In this document: positions 1-8,749 of the stretch, one piece after another | Layout: each line of letters begins with the position of its first letter | Position numbering within the stretch: position 1 is the stretch's first letter | Assembly (NCBI RefSeq): GCF_025989185.1 | Contig: NZ_JAPDNT010000001.1 | Span: 558,001-622,000, forward strand | Length of the DNA stretch: 64,000 nucleotides | Direction: 5' to 3' | Source of the DNA: Limobrevibacterium gyesilva | GTDB taxonomy: Bacteria; Pseudomonadota; Alphaproteobacteria; Acetobacterales; Acetobacteraceae | Notes under the pieces: generated by a model | The model's database searches: none | Seen by the model: the letters and a program-made list of their open reading frames with translations, nothing else | Told to the model about the DNA's origin: nothing | Made by a program: the position numbers and the translations under genes

Positions 1-1676
1 TGCGGCAGCCTGAGGTCCACCAGAAGATCGGGCCGGTCCGATGCCGGGAAGAACTGCCGCGGCACCAGCGGCAGCGCCAGGATGGCCGCTACGAAGCAGG
101 CAAGCGTGATCCCGATGGTGATCCAGCGCAACCGCATGGCCCCCACCAGGACCGAGCGGAACGCAGTCATGAGCCGGCCAGGCTCGCCCAACGGCTTGGG
201 CTTCAGCAGCGCCACGCCAAGCAGGGGCATGAAGACAACGGCAACGAGCCAGGAGACGATCAGCGTGATGCCGACGACGGCGAAGATGGAAAACGTGTAT
301 TCGCCCGCCGAGCTCCTCGCGAACCCGATCGGAACGAAGCCCGCGGCGGTGACGAAACTCCCGGTCAGCATGGCGAAGGCGAGGGTACGGTAGGCGAAAG
401 TGGCCGCCGCCTCCTTGCTGTCGCCCAGGGAGAGCCGGGTGGTCATGACGTCGATCGTGGTCATTGCGTCGTCGACGAGCAGCGCCAGGGCGATGATCAG
501 CGCGCCCAGTGAGATGCGCTGCAAGTCGATCCCGAAGAACTCCATGATCGGGAAGGTGATGGCGAGCGTGAGCGGGATGGAGAGCGCGACGACGGTGCCC
601 GCCCGGACTCCGAGGCTGATGAAGCTCACCGCCATGATGATAGCAATCGCCTGCCACAGCGACTCGGTGAACTCGCTGATGGCCTCGTCGACAACGTCGG
701 ACTGGTTGGCAACCAGGATCGGCTCGATGCCGACCGGAAGGTCGGCGGTGATCTCGCGGACTGCGCGCTTGAGATTGCGGCCGAGGGCAAGGATGTCGCC
801 CCCTTCCCGCATTGCGATGGCCAGGCCGATCGCCGGATGTCCGTTCACACGGAACAAAGGCTGCGGCGGATCCACGAAGCCGCGATGCACCTGGGCAATG
901 TCGCGAAGGCGGATCAGGCGGCCGTTGGCGACGAAGTTGACGGCGAGAAGGTCCTGCTCGGAATTGAAGGCGCCGGTGACGCGCAGCAACAACCTTTCAT
1001 TGCCGGTCAAGATCGTCCCGGCCGGGCTGACGATATTCTGCGCCTGCAGCGCCGAGAGCAGGGTCGCCCGGTCGATTCCGAGTGTCGCCAGCTCCTGGAT
1101 CGAGAATTCCACGAAGATGCGCTCGTCCTGCGCCCCGAGGATCTCAATCTTCGACACGTCGGGCACCTGCAGAAGCCGGGAGCGTATGTCCTCCACCTTG
1201 TCGCGCAGCTCCCGATGGGTGAACCCATCGGCGACGAACCCGTAGATGATCCCAAACGTTTCGCCGAACTCGTCGTTGAAGCCGGGGCCGATCACACCCT
1301 GCGGCAGCGTATGGCGCATGTCGCCGATGCTTTTGCGGACGTGATACCAGATGTCCGGGACTTCGCGGGCCGTGGTCTCCTGCTTCAGGTTGACGAAAAT
1401 GGTCGTCTGGCCTGGTGTCGTGTAGCTGCGCAGGAAGTCGAGGCTCGGGATCTCCTGAAGCGTGCGTTCCAGACGCTCGGTCACCTGGAGCAGTGTGTCG
1501 TTCAGGTTGGCTCCGGGCCAGGCGGCCTGCACAATCATCGTCTTGATCACAAAGGCAGGATCCTCGTTGCGCCCAAGGCGCGTGAACGAGGTGATGCCGG
1601 CAATGACCGCGACGATCATGCAATAGACCACGAACGGGCGGTGCCGAAGCGCCCAATCCGAAAGATTGAAGCCCAC
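1..1676 (-). CDS. RND efflux transporter, AcrB/MexB-like inner-membrane pump (3' end cut by window edge)
   Basis: Proton-driven inner-membrane pump of a tripartite efflux system. The visible 558 codons are the N-terminal half: TM1 near residues 12-30, the first periplasmic porter domain (about 40-330), then the TM2-TM6 bundle from about 340. The paired proton-relay aspartates of TM4 are present at about D402-D403 (context ALLVDDAM). The start is a GTG whose first G is the last base of the upstream adaptor's TAG stop, so the two genes are translationally coupled. The rest of the protein lies off the left edge. Substrate cannot be told; the HAE-1 or a related RND class is likely. No frameshift is seen in the part present. 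Confidence 0.93.
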   Translation of the reverse strand, partial: MGFNLSDWALRHRPFVVYCMIVAVIAGITSFTRLGRNEDPAFVIKTMIVQAAWPGANLNDTLLQVTERLERTLQEIPSLDFLRSYTTPGQTTIFVNLKQETTAREVPDIWYHVRKSIGDMRHTLPQGVIGPGFNDEFGETFGIIYGFVADGFTHRELRDKVEDIRSRLLQVPDVSKIEILGAQDERIFVEFSIQELATLGIDRATLLSALQAQNIVSPAGTILTGNERLLLRVTGAFNSEQDLLAVNFVANGRLIRLRDIAQVHRGFVDPPQPLFRVNGHPAIGLAIAMREGGDILALGRNLKRAVREITADLPVGIEPILVANQSDVVDEAISEFTESLWQAIAIIMAVSFISLGVRAGTVVALSIPLTLAITFPIMEFFGIDLQRISLGALIIALALLVDDAMTTIDVMTTRLSLGDSKEAAATFAYRTLAFAMLTGSFVTAAGFVPIGFARSSAGEYTFSIFAVVGITLIVSWLVAVVFMPLLGVALLKPKPLGEPGRLMTAFRSVLVGAMRLRWITIGITLACFVAAILALPLVPRQFFPASDRPDLLVDLRLP

Positions 1677-2767
1677 TACGACGGCCCCAGGAGGCGCACT
1701 TTCTGGCCGGGATGCAGCGCCTGTGCGCCGGCGGTCACCACGATGTCGCCAACGTCGAGTCCGTGGTCCACGACCACCATGCTCGGATCGAACCGCAGCA
1801 CCTCGACATTCCTCAGCGAAACGGTGAGCGCTGACGGGTCGACGATCCACACGGCAGGCTGATTGTTGGACGCGGTCAGCGCGCTTGCGGGAACTGCAAT
1901 GACCGGTGTGGATTCCAGCTCGACGCTGCCATTGACCGTCGAACCGAGGCGCATGACCGCCGGAGGATCAGTCAGGCCGACCCGTACCAGGAAGGTCCGT
2001 GTGACGGGGTCGGCCTGCGGCGCGACCTCTCGTACCCGCCCGGTCGCGTTGACGCTGGGGTCATCGGCCAGCGTGACCGCAATCGTCGGGTTGGCTGGCA
2101 CGGAACGCAGCAACTGCGCAGGCACATCGAAAACCGCATCGCGTCCGCCCTCGCGGGCGACCTGGAGGATCATCTGCCCTGCCTGCACCACCTCACCTGG
2201 CTCCGCGCCCCGTGCCGTCACCGTCCCCGGGGCGTCTGCCATCAGAATCGTGTGGCCGACACGATCGCCGGCAATCTTGAGTTGCGCTTCCGCATCATCG
2301 ACCTGCGATTGCGCGGTGCTCAGCGCTCGCTCGGCGATCTCGTATTGCCTGCGGGGCGTATGGCCCTGCGCCAGCAGCGTCCTCTGGCGCTCATATTCCG
2401 CCCGGGCCTGACGTAGCGCAGCGCGCGCCGCCGCGATGGCAGCGTCCGCCGAACGAAAGGCATTCACCTCGTCCTGCGGGTCCAGCTTCGCCAGCACCTG
2501 TCCCGCTTCGACACGATCGCCGACATTGACACGCCGTTCGATCATCCGCCCGCTGATCCGAAAGGCCATCGATGCTTCGTCCTCGGCCTGGATGTGCCCC
2601 GTAAGCACGATGGACTCGCCTGTATCGGTCTTCGTGGTGGTCACGGTCCGGACGGGCCGAGGGATTGGGGCGTCGACAGTGGTGGCGGGTTTGCACGCCG
2701 CCAGCCCAATCAAGGCGCCCAGGAAGCACAATGTGATCGTGATCGGACTATGTTGTCTCAAGGGCAT
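1676..2767 (-). CDS. RND efflux periplasmic adaptor (HlyD/AcrA-type membrane-fusion lipoprotein)
   Basis: Periplasmic adaptor joining the RND pump encoded just downstream to an outer-membrane channel. The 363-residue product begins with a lipoprotein signal ending in the lipobox LAAC (Cys about 25). A biotinyl-lipoyl-like half follows (about 60-95, with GDRVEAGQVLAKLDP), then an alpha-helical hairpin rich in Ala/Gln/Arg (about 100-165), the second lipoyl half and beta-barrel domains. The stop overlaps the GTG of the pump by one base. An HdeD-type gene lies 3 bases upstream on the same strand, so the three are probably one transcript. No outer-membrane factor gene is visible in the window. Confidence 0.93.
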   Translation of the reverse strand: MPLRQHSPITITLCFLGALIGLAACKPATTVDAPIPRPVRTVTTTKTDTGESIVLTGHIQAEDEASMAFRISGRMIERRVNVGDRVEAGQVLAKLDPQDEVNAFRSADAAIAAARAALRQARAEYERQRTLLAQGHTPRRQYEIAERALSTAQSQVDDAEAQLKIAGDRVGHTILMADAPGTVTARGAEPGEVVQAGQMILQVAREGGRDAVFDVPAQLLRSVPANPTIAVTLADDPSVNATGRVREVAPQADPVTRTFLVRVGLTDPPAVMRLGSTVNGSVELESTPVIAVPASALTASNNQPAVWIVDPSALTVSLRNVEVLRFDPSMVVVDHGLDVGDIVVTAGAQALHPGQKVRLLGPS

Positions 2768-2770
2768 CTC

Positions 2771-3334
2771 TCAGGCCGGACGCGGCGTCCGCCGGGCCCG
2801 GCGGTTCGCAAGGGCGATCGCGACATAGGCACAGCCGCCAACCAGCAACGCGACCCCGGCCATGGTCCCGGGTGTATAGAAACTCGTGTAGCGTAATTTC
2901 ATCGTCATCGCTGCGCAGACACCCAAGGCGACCAGCCCTGCGATGAGCAGCCAGCCCCATCCGGACTGCGGCTTCACCCGGAAGGCGAGCGCGATCTGCA
3001 TGACGCCCTGAATCAGGAAGACAATGCCGATCAACAGCGTGACCGCAAGCGCGCCCTTCAGCGGATTGAGATAGATCAGGATCCCGCCCACCACCTCAAC
3101 CGCCCCGATCAGGAGATGCCAGGTGGACCCCGCCCATTCCTTGACCTGCAGTGCCTCGATTATTTTCACGACGCCGGCGATGGAGAGCACGACGCCGAGC
3201 ACGGAGCTGACCGCAATGGTGGAGAGGACGGGCAGCATCACGGCCAGTACGCCGCACAGGATCAGGACGACGCCGAGCAGCAGAAACCAGGGCCATTTGC
3301 TCAATAGCAACTCGTGTGAGTCCCGGATCTGCAT
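2771..3334 (-). CDS. HdeD family (DUF308) membrane protein
   Basis: Small inner-membrane protein of the HdeD/DUF308 family, linked to acid and other stress in enterobacteria; its biochemical role is unknown. About 187 residues with six hydrophobic segments arranged as repeats (LLLGVVLILCGVLAV, SVLGVVLSIAGVVKI and so on). I chose the ATG at 3334 (MQIRDSHELL) over the longer frame from 3403: the extra residues are Cys/His-rich and unlike the family, and the family's WPWFLLLG segment follows shortly after. It ends 3 bases before the efflux adaptor gene and probably leads that operon. A truncated relative lies at about 7210-7425. Confidence 0.85.
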   Translation of the reverse strand: MQIRDSHELLLSKWPWFLLLGVVLILCGVLAVMLPVLSTIAVSSVLGVVLSIAGVVKIIEALQVKEWAGSTWHLLIGAVEVVGGILIYLNPLKGALAVTLLIGIVFLIQGVMQIALAFRVKPQSGWGWLLIAGLVALGVCAAMTMKLRYTSFYTPGTMAGVALLVGGCAYVAIALANRRARRTPRPA

Positions 3335-4133
3335 GGCGACGCAGGAGCACCCGTCAGGTTGCAGATGAACTGTTTCGCACCTACCGGCTGCCGGCCAGTG
3401 CATTATGTTATCCTACCACGACGGCGACGCAGGCCGCCGCTCCGATCGCTCCGTATATCGGCCTCATCGCACTGCAAATCTCCGTGTGCGCCTGATATTC
3501 GACACGCCGCCTGCCGGCGCTCCGCTACGGCCCCATGATCCACGTACCTACTTTTGGTCCGGTCGGTTCGCAGCGTTCGCGGCGGCGGACGTGGGTAGAG
3601 AATTCCAGAACTATGCCGAGATGTACAAGGAGGAAGCTGATTAAGGTCATCGGCATGAACAGCACCGGGATGCCGTTCGACGTGGCGACCGCCGGTATAA
3701 TCGGAAAGCTGCACAGAACCGTGCAAGGCAGCTTGACGTTTGTCTGCGTGAACGAAGATGAGATACCGCCCGCCATGTCGGTGGGCCGGCGGTGGTGGTG
3801 TGTATCGTGCTGCTGCGCTTCTCGCTGCGTGAACCATACTCAGCCTTGCGGCGGGCAATAGAGTGGGCCGTTCGTCCTTGCCCCTCGCCAGCATGTCTCC
3901 CTCGCCATGAAAAAGAGAATCAACTCAATGCCGATCTGGTAGCGAATGCCCGCCGCCTGCTAGTACAACTCGCCCCGTACCAAACGTCCCGAACAGCCGG
4001 CCTTCTACGCCGAATCACAGGCAAAGCCCGATAACAGGCTGGTTTCCCGCTTGCCGGAGCCCACGGGGACTGACGACCATGCAAGCGACGACGCGGCGTC
4101 GATCGTCTGCAGCAACACGGAGGACGTCATCGC
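3335..4133. other. about 800-bp intergenic region without a recognisable gene
   Basis: Divergent spacer between the HdeD-led operon (minus) and the AI-2E permease (plus). Open frames of 60-160 codons exist on both strands, but none has a recognisable motif, a family resemblance or a strong start. The sequence is less GC-rich than its neighbours. A good Shine-Dalgarno (AAGGAGG) near 3628 precedes only a short frame starting at 3655 that I cannot recognise. It may hold promoters for both flanking units or decayed coding DNA. Confidence 0.5.
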
Positions 4134-5177
4134 ATGACGGCGGACCGCGGCCTCAAGACCATGGTCGGTCTGCTCATGGTCGTGGCCCTGGCGGCTGCGC
4201 TCCACCAGGCAAGTTCGGTCTTCGCCCCGGTGGCGTTTGCCCTCTTGATCATTGCCCTCGTATGGCCGTTGCACCGCTGGCTTCAGTCCTGGCTGCCGAA
4301 GCTGCTCGCGCTTGCCGTCAGCGTTGCCGTTATCGTGTCCGTCTTCCTCGCCTTCGGTTCCCTGATCGTCTGGGGGTTTGGGCGGGTGGGGCGATGGCTT
4401 GTCGGCAACTCGGCACAGTTCCAAGCTGTTTATGACCAGGTCATGGCATGGCTCGAAGGGCACGGCGTCGCCGTTGCCGCCCCGTGGGCCGAACATTTCA
4501 ACGTCGGGTGGCTGATGCGCGCGGCGCAGGAGATCACGGGCCGCGTCAACACCGCAACGAGCTTCTGGCTCGTTGTCCTCGTCTACGTGCTCATCGGTCT
4601 CGCCGAGGTAGACGATATGGCGCGGAGGATCCGCGCCATCGAGAGTCCGATAGACGCACGGGTCCTGATGGATGGGGCCACGCAGACGGCAATCAAGCTT
4701 CGCAAGTATATGCTGGTAAGGACTGTGATGAGCGTCATCACAGGTGTACTCGTCTGGCTCTTTGCCCGGCTGACCGGGCTCCAGTTCGCCGCCGAATGGG
4801 GCGTCATCGCGTTCGCCCTGAACTATATCCCGTTCATCGGTCCCTTCTTCGCTACCGTCCTTCCGACTCTTTTCGCCATCGCGCAGTTCGAGACGTGGCA
4901 GGACGCGCTGGGGATCTTTCTGTGCCTCAACGCCATCCAATTCCTGGTCGGCAGCTATATCGAACCCCGGGTCGCCGGTCGGGTGCTTTCGATCTCGCCC
5001 TTCGTCGTGTTGTTCGCGGTATTGCTGTGGGCCTTCCTGTGGGGACTGTTCGGCGCCTTCATCGGCGTGCCGATCGTCATCGCCGTGATCACTTTCTGCG
5101 CGCAGCATCCTTCGAGCCGCTGGCTGGCTGGCCTGCTCGGCGGCTCTCCCCGCGCATCGACGGAGACCGGCGGATAG
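4134..5177 (+). CDS. AI-2E family transporter (PerM/YdiK-like permease)
   Basis: Multi-spanning inner-membrane protein of the AI-2E exporter superfamily, whose members export autoinducer-2 or act as Na+/H+ antiporters; the substrate cannot be read here. 347 residues, the usual length. Two N-terminal TM helices (about 12-60) are followed by a third, then a soluble helical stretch (about 95-140) and a C-terminal bundle with the family's conserved run around NYIPFIGPFFATVLP (about 235-250) and GSYIEPRVAGR (about 277-287). GGAGG lies 9 bases before the ATG. Its stop faces the stop of the metallophosphoesterase with two bases between, so it is convergent. Confidence 0.9.
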   Translation: MTADRGLKTMVGLLMVVALAAALHQASSVFAPVAFALLIIALVWPLHRWLQSWLPKLLALAVSVAVIVSVFLAFGSLIVWGFGRVGRWLVGNSAQFQAVYDQVMAWLEGHGVAVAAPWAEHFNVGWLMRAAQEITGRVNTATSFWLVVLVYVLIGLAEVDDMARRIRAIESPIDARVLMDGATQTAIKLRKYMLVRTVMSVITGVLVWLFARLTGLQFAAEWGVIAFALNYIPFIGPFFATVLPTLFAIAQFETWQDALGIFLCLNAIQFLVGSYIEPRVAGRVLSISPFVVLFAVLLWAFLWGLFGAFIGVPIVIAVITFCAQHPSSRWLAGLLGGSPRASTETGG

Positions 5178-5179
5178 AC

Positions 5180-6928
5180 TCAGCGCGCGGCGGGAGCGCC
5201 CGGAATTGTGATCCGTTCCGCCGCAGACAGGCACAGCAGCCCATCGGCGCCGGCCGCGAAGGAGTGGACGTGGAAGTGGCTCTCCGCGTCACCAACAGCG
5301 CCCATGACGGGTGACGGCGCCGAGATGATACGCAGATCGCCGCAGCCGCCGATCCAGTCGATGTGCCGATGACCGTGCATCGCCACGACGCGCCTGCCGA
5401 GCGGCCGGAACTGGCGCACGAACCACGTCCCGTTGATCAGCGCCGTGCCGATTCGCTCCGAAAAGGCCTTTGCGGGCTTCGGATATTCCACGAGGTGGTG
5501 GTGGAGCGCCACGATCCAACATGCGCGGGGAAACTGGTGGATCACGGCTGCGACGGCGCGCGCCTGCTCGACTGGAATCAGGCCAAGGGCGTTGGTGAAC
5601 GAGAAATGGGTCTCGGCGTTCGAATTGAGCAGGAGAGTGCCAAGCCCGTCCTCGGCCTCGGGCGGCAGTACCATCGGGAAGGCCGCGTCCCAGACACGCC
5701 GCAACCTGATGGCGTGCCGGAGGCCGCCGGCGTCAGCAAAGGCGACGATTTCCTGACGATGCGGCGCAAGCGCCTCCGACAGCGTCTTCCCGAGGCGACC
5801 AGTGGCGGGATCGACGAGACGGACCCTCTCGCCCTGCACTTCCGCGATTGCCGAAAGCGCCCGCATCTGGCGCAGCCGCTTGCCCGGGCTCCCCGGCAGG
5901 TCGAGCCTCGCGGGATTTGCCTTGTCCACGACGTTGACATCGTGGTTACCGGGCAGGATCAGCATCCGCTTGGCGAGGAGCGGATACCGGGCGACAATGT
6001 CCAGGAACTCCGCCCATTCCGCCGGTCGGCCTGAATCGGTCATGTCTCCGGTAACCAGGACGAGATCGAGCGGTGCCACAGCATGCACTTCCGCCAGCCG
6101 CGACATGGCACGTTCCAGCCGGTCGTTGCCCCGAGGGCCGGCGCGCCCGCTCTCGATCCGGAAGCCGTAGCGCTCGCCGACCACATGAAGGTCCGAAAGA
6201 TGCGCGATCCGCCACTGGCGACCGCCCGGCGGCGGCGGATCGAAGGCCACGAGGTCGAAGGCCTGGTCCATGGAGGCGTCTGCCAGCCCCCAGGCGAGTG
6301 CGGCCCCCGCCAGATAAGCGCCCATGAGAACGACCGCATTTGCCAACGCGGGGACCACGAGCCGATGCGGCGCCACGATGTCTGCGGCCTGTCCGATCCA
6401 TCGTGTGTGCGGCCAGGCAAATGCGACCGCCAACAGGGCGATGCCGCACGCGATGACGCCAGCTGCGAGGGACGCGGCGGCGCGCAGGCGCGCCCGGCGT
6501 GCGGCCTCTGCCGTCTGCGACACATGAAAGTCCATCAAGTGCCGCAGCCCCTCACGGCACAGTGCATAGAGGGGCTGCACGGCGAGCGCGTTGAGCGCCC
6601 AGAAGTTACGCTCGCCCGCACGCAAGGCGGGCCGGCCCCCGATCCAGCCCGCCGCAAGAATCGCAAGGACAAGTAGAAACGACCAGATACCGACGAACAG
6701 GTCGTACGTCGTGCGCGGCAGCATCCCGATCCAGGCGGACGCGACGAGCGGAACAAGCCCAAGCACCACGCCGGGCACCAATACGAGAAGCGTGAACGCG
6801 ACCGTGAGCTTCGGGATGCTGACTTCGGCGAGCAGGGTGCCGGCGATGGCAAGCAGGGAGCGTGCCTTGGTGCTCGACGCATCGTCGCCGATGTCGCCGC
6901 GGCGTGGATCGAGAAGCGGTGTCATCAT
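5180..6928 (-). CDS. membrane-anchored calcineurin-like metallophosphoesterase
   Basis: Metal-dependent phosphoesterase with a membrane-anchored N-terminus; substrate unknown. 582 residues. The N-terminal third has four hydrophobic helices (about 35-60, 70-95, 150-175, 190-215). The catalytic domain starts near residue 235 and shows all five family motifs in order: SDLH, GDMTDSGR, GNHD, HHH and HGHRH, giving the Asp/His/Asn ligands of the dinuclear metal site. The C-terminal part ends shortly after the last motif. It starts with two consecutive ATGs (6928 preferred). The gene is convergent with the AI-2E permease. Roles in lipid-headgroup (UDP-diacylglucosamine-like) or nucleotide cleavage are possible but not shown. 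Confidence 0.9.
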   Translation of the reverse strand: MMTPLLDPRRGDIGDDASSTKARSLLAIAGTLLAEVSIPKLTVAFTLLVLVPGVVLGLVPLVASAWIGMLPRTTYDLFVGIWSFLLVLAILAAGWIGGRPALRAGERNFWALNALAVQPLYALCREGLRHLMDFHVSQTAEAARRARLRAAASLAAGVIACGIALLAVAFAWPHTRWIGQAADIVAPHRLVVPALANAVVLMGAYLAGAALAWGLADASMDQAFDLVAFDPPPPGGRQWRIAHLSDLHVVGERYGFRIESGRAGPRGNDRLERAMSRLAEVHAVAPLDLVLVTGDMTDSGRPAEWAEFLDIVARYPLLAKRMLILPGNHDVNVVDKANPARLDLPGSPGKRLRQMRALSAIAEVQGERVRLVDPATGRLGKTLSEALAPHRQEIVAFADAGGLRHAIRLRRVWDAAFPMVLPPEAEDGLGTLLLNSNAETHFSFTNALGLIPVEQARAVAAVIHQFPRACWIVALHHHLVEYPKPAKAFSERIGTALINGTWFVRQFRPLGRRVVAMHGHRHIDWIGGCGDLRIISAPSPVMGAVGDAESHFHVHSFAAGADGLLCLSAAERITIPGAPAAR

Positions 6929-7726
6929 GGGATACGCCGGCCGGACCCATCGGCATGGAAGCGATTTGATCCTGTCTCGATCGCGAGAGATCGCTCGTGA
7001 TCCATCTCGTCAACGCCGTCAGTGTCCTGCAGCCGAGAATACATGCAGTACGACATCTCGCGAGTTTGGTGCTTGGGCGCGATATACGACCGTATACCGG
7101 CGTTCGGGCATGTTGCCAAAAACGGGGCATCACACCGTCTTCTTGCAGAATCGTCCTCGTCGGCATTTTGTGCGTGGACGGCTGCCCAGGGAAAATCGTC
7201 GAGCCCGAGCCCATCACCAACAGGACTGAGACCCGGCAATCCTTTGGAGACGCATCGAAACTCGGACGACTGTGCGCCAAAAGGGATTGGATCGCCACAC
7301 TTGGCATCATCAATGTGATCATCGGGCTGATCGCGCTCGGCGGCGCCGCTGCGACAATGGTCGCGAGCATCTTCGTCGTTGGTGTCATGATGCCCTCGGC
7401 GCGAAGCGACGCGCGTAAGCGGTAGCGCCCCGAGTTCGCCATCCACCCTTCCGGTCTCAAAAAAGCAACCGCCATGCGCGGGGTTCACGTCACCGCTATC
7501 ATCTTGTTCGCGGCCGAGATCGTTGTGGTCGACATTCAGAATCTTGATATCGTCGCGACGTCCTGCTTCGGACCCAATACCCGCGTCCCGCTCGCTCATA
7601 TGACCGTGATCGTTTCTCGCCTCGGTGCGGCATCGGGCGGCGGCCTATCCGCTTTGCCGCCCCGGCCAGTCGAGGGATCCGGAGCAAGGCGGATTGTGAC
7701 ACCTTAGCGGCACTGGACCCAACGCC
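6929..7726. other. about 800-bp spacer holding only a truncated HdeD-like fragment
   Basis: Divergent region between the metallophosphoesterase (minus) and the patatin gene (plus). The only recognisable content is the HdeD-like remnant described separately (about 7210-7425). Overlapping open frames on either strand have low-complexity or acidic composition and resemble nothing I know. Promoters for both flanking genes must lie here, but I see no convincing -35/-10 pair. Confidence 0.5.
7210..7425 (+). pseudogene. truncated HdeD (DUF308) family remnant
   Basis: In the plus frame ending at the TAG near 7425, the peptide reads FGDASKLGRLCAKRDW followed by one hydrophobic helix, TLGIINVIIGLIALGG, and a partial second (VASIFVVGVMM). 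This matches the start of HdeD proteins of alphaproteobacteria: a cytoplasmic lead, a Trp, then paired helices. The frame then runs into a charged tail and stops, so only about one third of a normal 180-200 residue HdeD remains. No start codon with a ribosome-binding site is evident. An intact HdeD gene lies at 2771-3334. I judge this a decayed copy; a short functional protein is less likely. Confidence 0.45.
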
Positions 7727-8746
7727 ATGAACCGGGATGCACTTCTGATCGACCTGGCGCTTCAGGGTGGCGGCTCCCACGGCGCGTTCACCTGGGGCGT
7801 GCTCGACCGGCTTCTCGAAGAACCATGGCTTCGCATCGACGGCATTTCCGGCACGTCGGCCGGCGCCATGAATGCCGCGGTTCTGGTGCATGGCTATCTC
7901 GACGGCGGCGCCGCGGGCGCTCGCGCTGCACTGGAAACATTCTGGTGGAAGGTGTCGCGGGCGGCGCTCTTCAGTCCGTTCCAGCGCGGACCGCTCGACG
8001 TGCTGCTTGGCCGCTGGACGCTCGATCACTCGCCGCTTTTCGTGGCGATGGACATGATGGCACGCGTCGTGTCGCCCTACGAACTGAACCCGATGGGCGC
8101 CAACCCGTTGCAATCCATTCTGGCCGAGACGGTAGATTTCAGCCGGCTGGGCGAGAGCACCATAAAACTCTTCGTCACAGCGACGAATGTCCGCACCGGC
8201 CGGGGCCGCGTGTTCCGCAACAGTGATGTTACACCCGATGTTCTGCTCGCTTCCGCCTGCCTGCCGACCATGTTCCAGGCGGTCGAGATTGACGGTGAAC
8301 CCTATTGGGATGGCGGCTATTCCGGCAATCCGACCATCACCCCGCTGGTGCGCGACTGCGCCTCAGAGGACACGATCCTCGTGCAGATCAACCCCGTCGA
8401 ACGCCCCGGCACGCCCCGCTCCGCGCGGGACATCCTCGATCGGCTCAACGAGGTTTCGTTCAACGCCGTGCTCCTGAAGGAGCTCAGGATGATCGCGCTG
8501 CTGCGTAAGATGGCCCGTCCCGCGGAAGATGAGGGCGCGCGCTGGGCCGCCATGCGGATACACCGAGTGGCGAGCGACGCCATGCTCGACCTCGGGTACT
8601 CGTCAAAACTCAATGCGGAGTGGGCTTTCCTGACCATGCTAAGGGACGAGGGGCGCAAGGCAGCCGACGCGTTCCTGGCGGCCCATGACGAAGATCTCGG
8701 CCGGCGCTCGTCGTTCGATCTCGATGCGCTGCTGGAAGGGGTTTGA
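7727..8746 (+). CDS. patatin-like phospholipase (RssA/YlbK type)
   Basis: Serine acyl hydrolase using a Ser-Asp dyad. 339 residues. The glycine-rich oxyanion loop GGGSHGAFTWGVLD lies at about residues 13-26, the nucleophile elbow GTSAG at about 43-47 and the catalytic aspartate motif DGGYSGNP near residue 194. No signal peptide, so it is probably cytoplasmic or peripheral. It ends 3 bases before a GntP-family permease, so the two form an operon. In other proteobacteria patatins of this group often sit beside 3-hydroxybutyrate genes; that link is an inference here, since no dehydrogenase is present. Confidence 0.92.
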   Translation: MNRDALLIDLALQGGGSHGAFTWGVLDRLLEEPWLRIDGISGTSAGAMNAAVLVHGYLDGGAAGARAALETFWWKVSRAALFSPFQRGPLDVLLGRWTLDHSPLFVAMDMMARVVSPYELNPMGANPLQSILAETVDFSRLGESTIKLFVTATNVRTGRGRVFRNSDVTPDVLLASACLPTMFQAVEIDGEPYWDGGYSGNPTITPLVRDCASEDTILVQINPVERPGTPRSARDILDRLNEVSFNAVLLKELRMIALLRKMARPAEDEGARWAAMRIHRVASDAMLDLGYSSKLNAEWAFLTMLRDEGRKAADAFLAAHDEDLGRRSSFDLDALLEGV

Positions 8747-8749
8747 TCG

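Noticed and set aside
6925-7599. A 224-codon acidic minus-strand frame between the metallophosphoesterase and patatin genes
   Set aside because: Composition (Asp/Gly/Arg-rich) fits the antisense of the HdeD remnant; no family, no ribosome-binding site.
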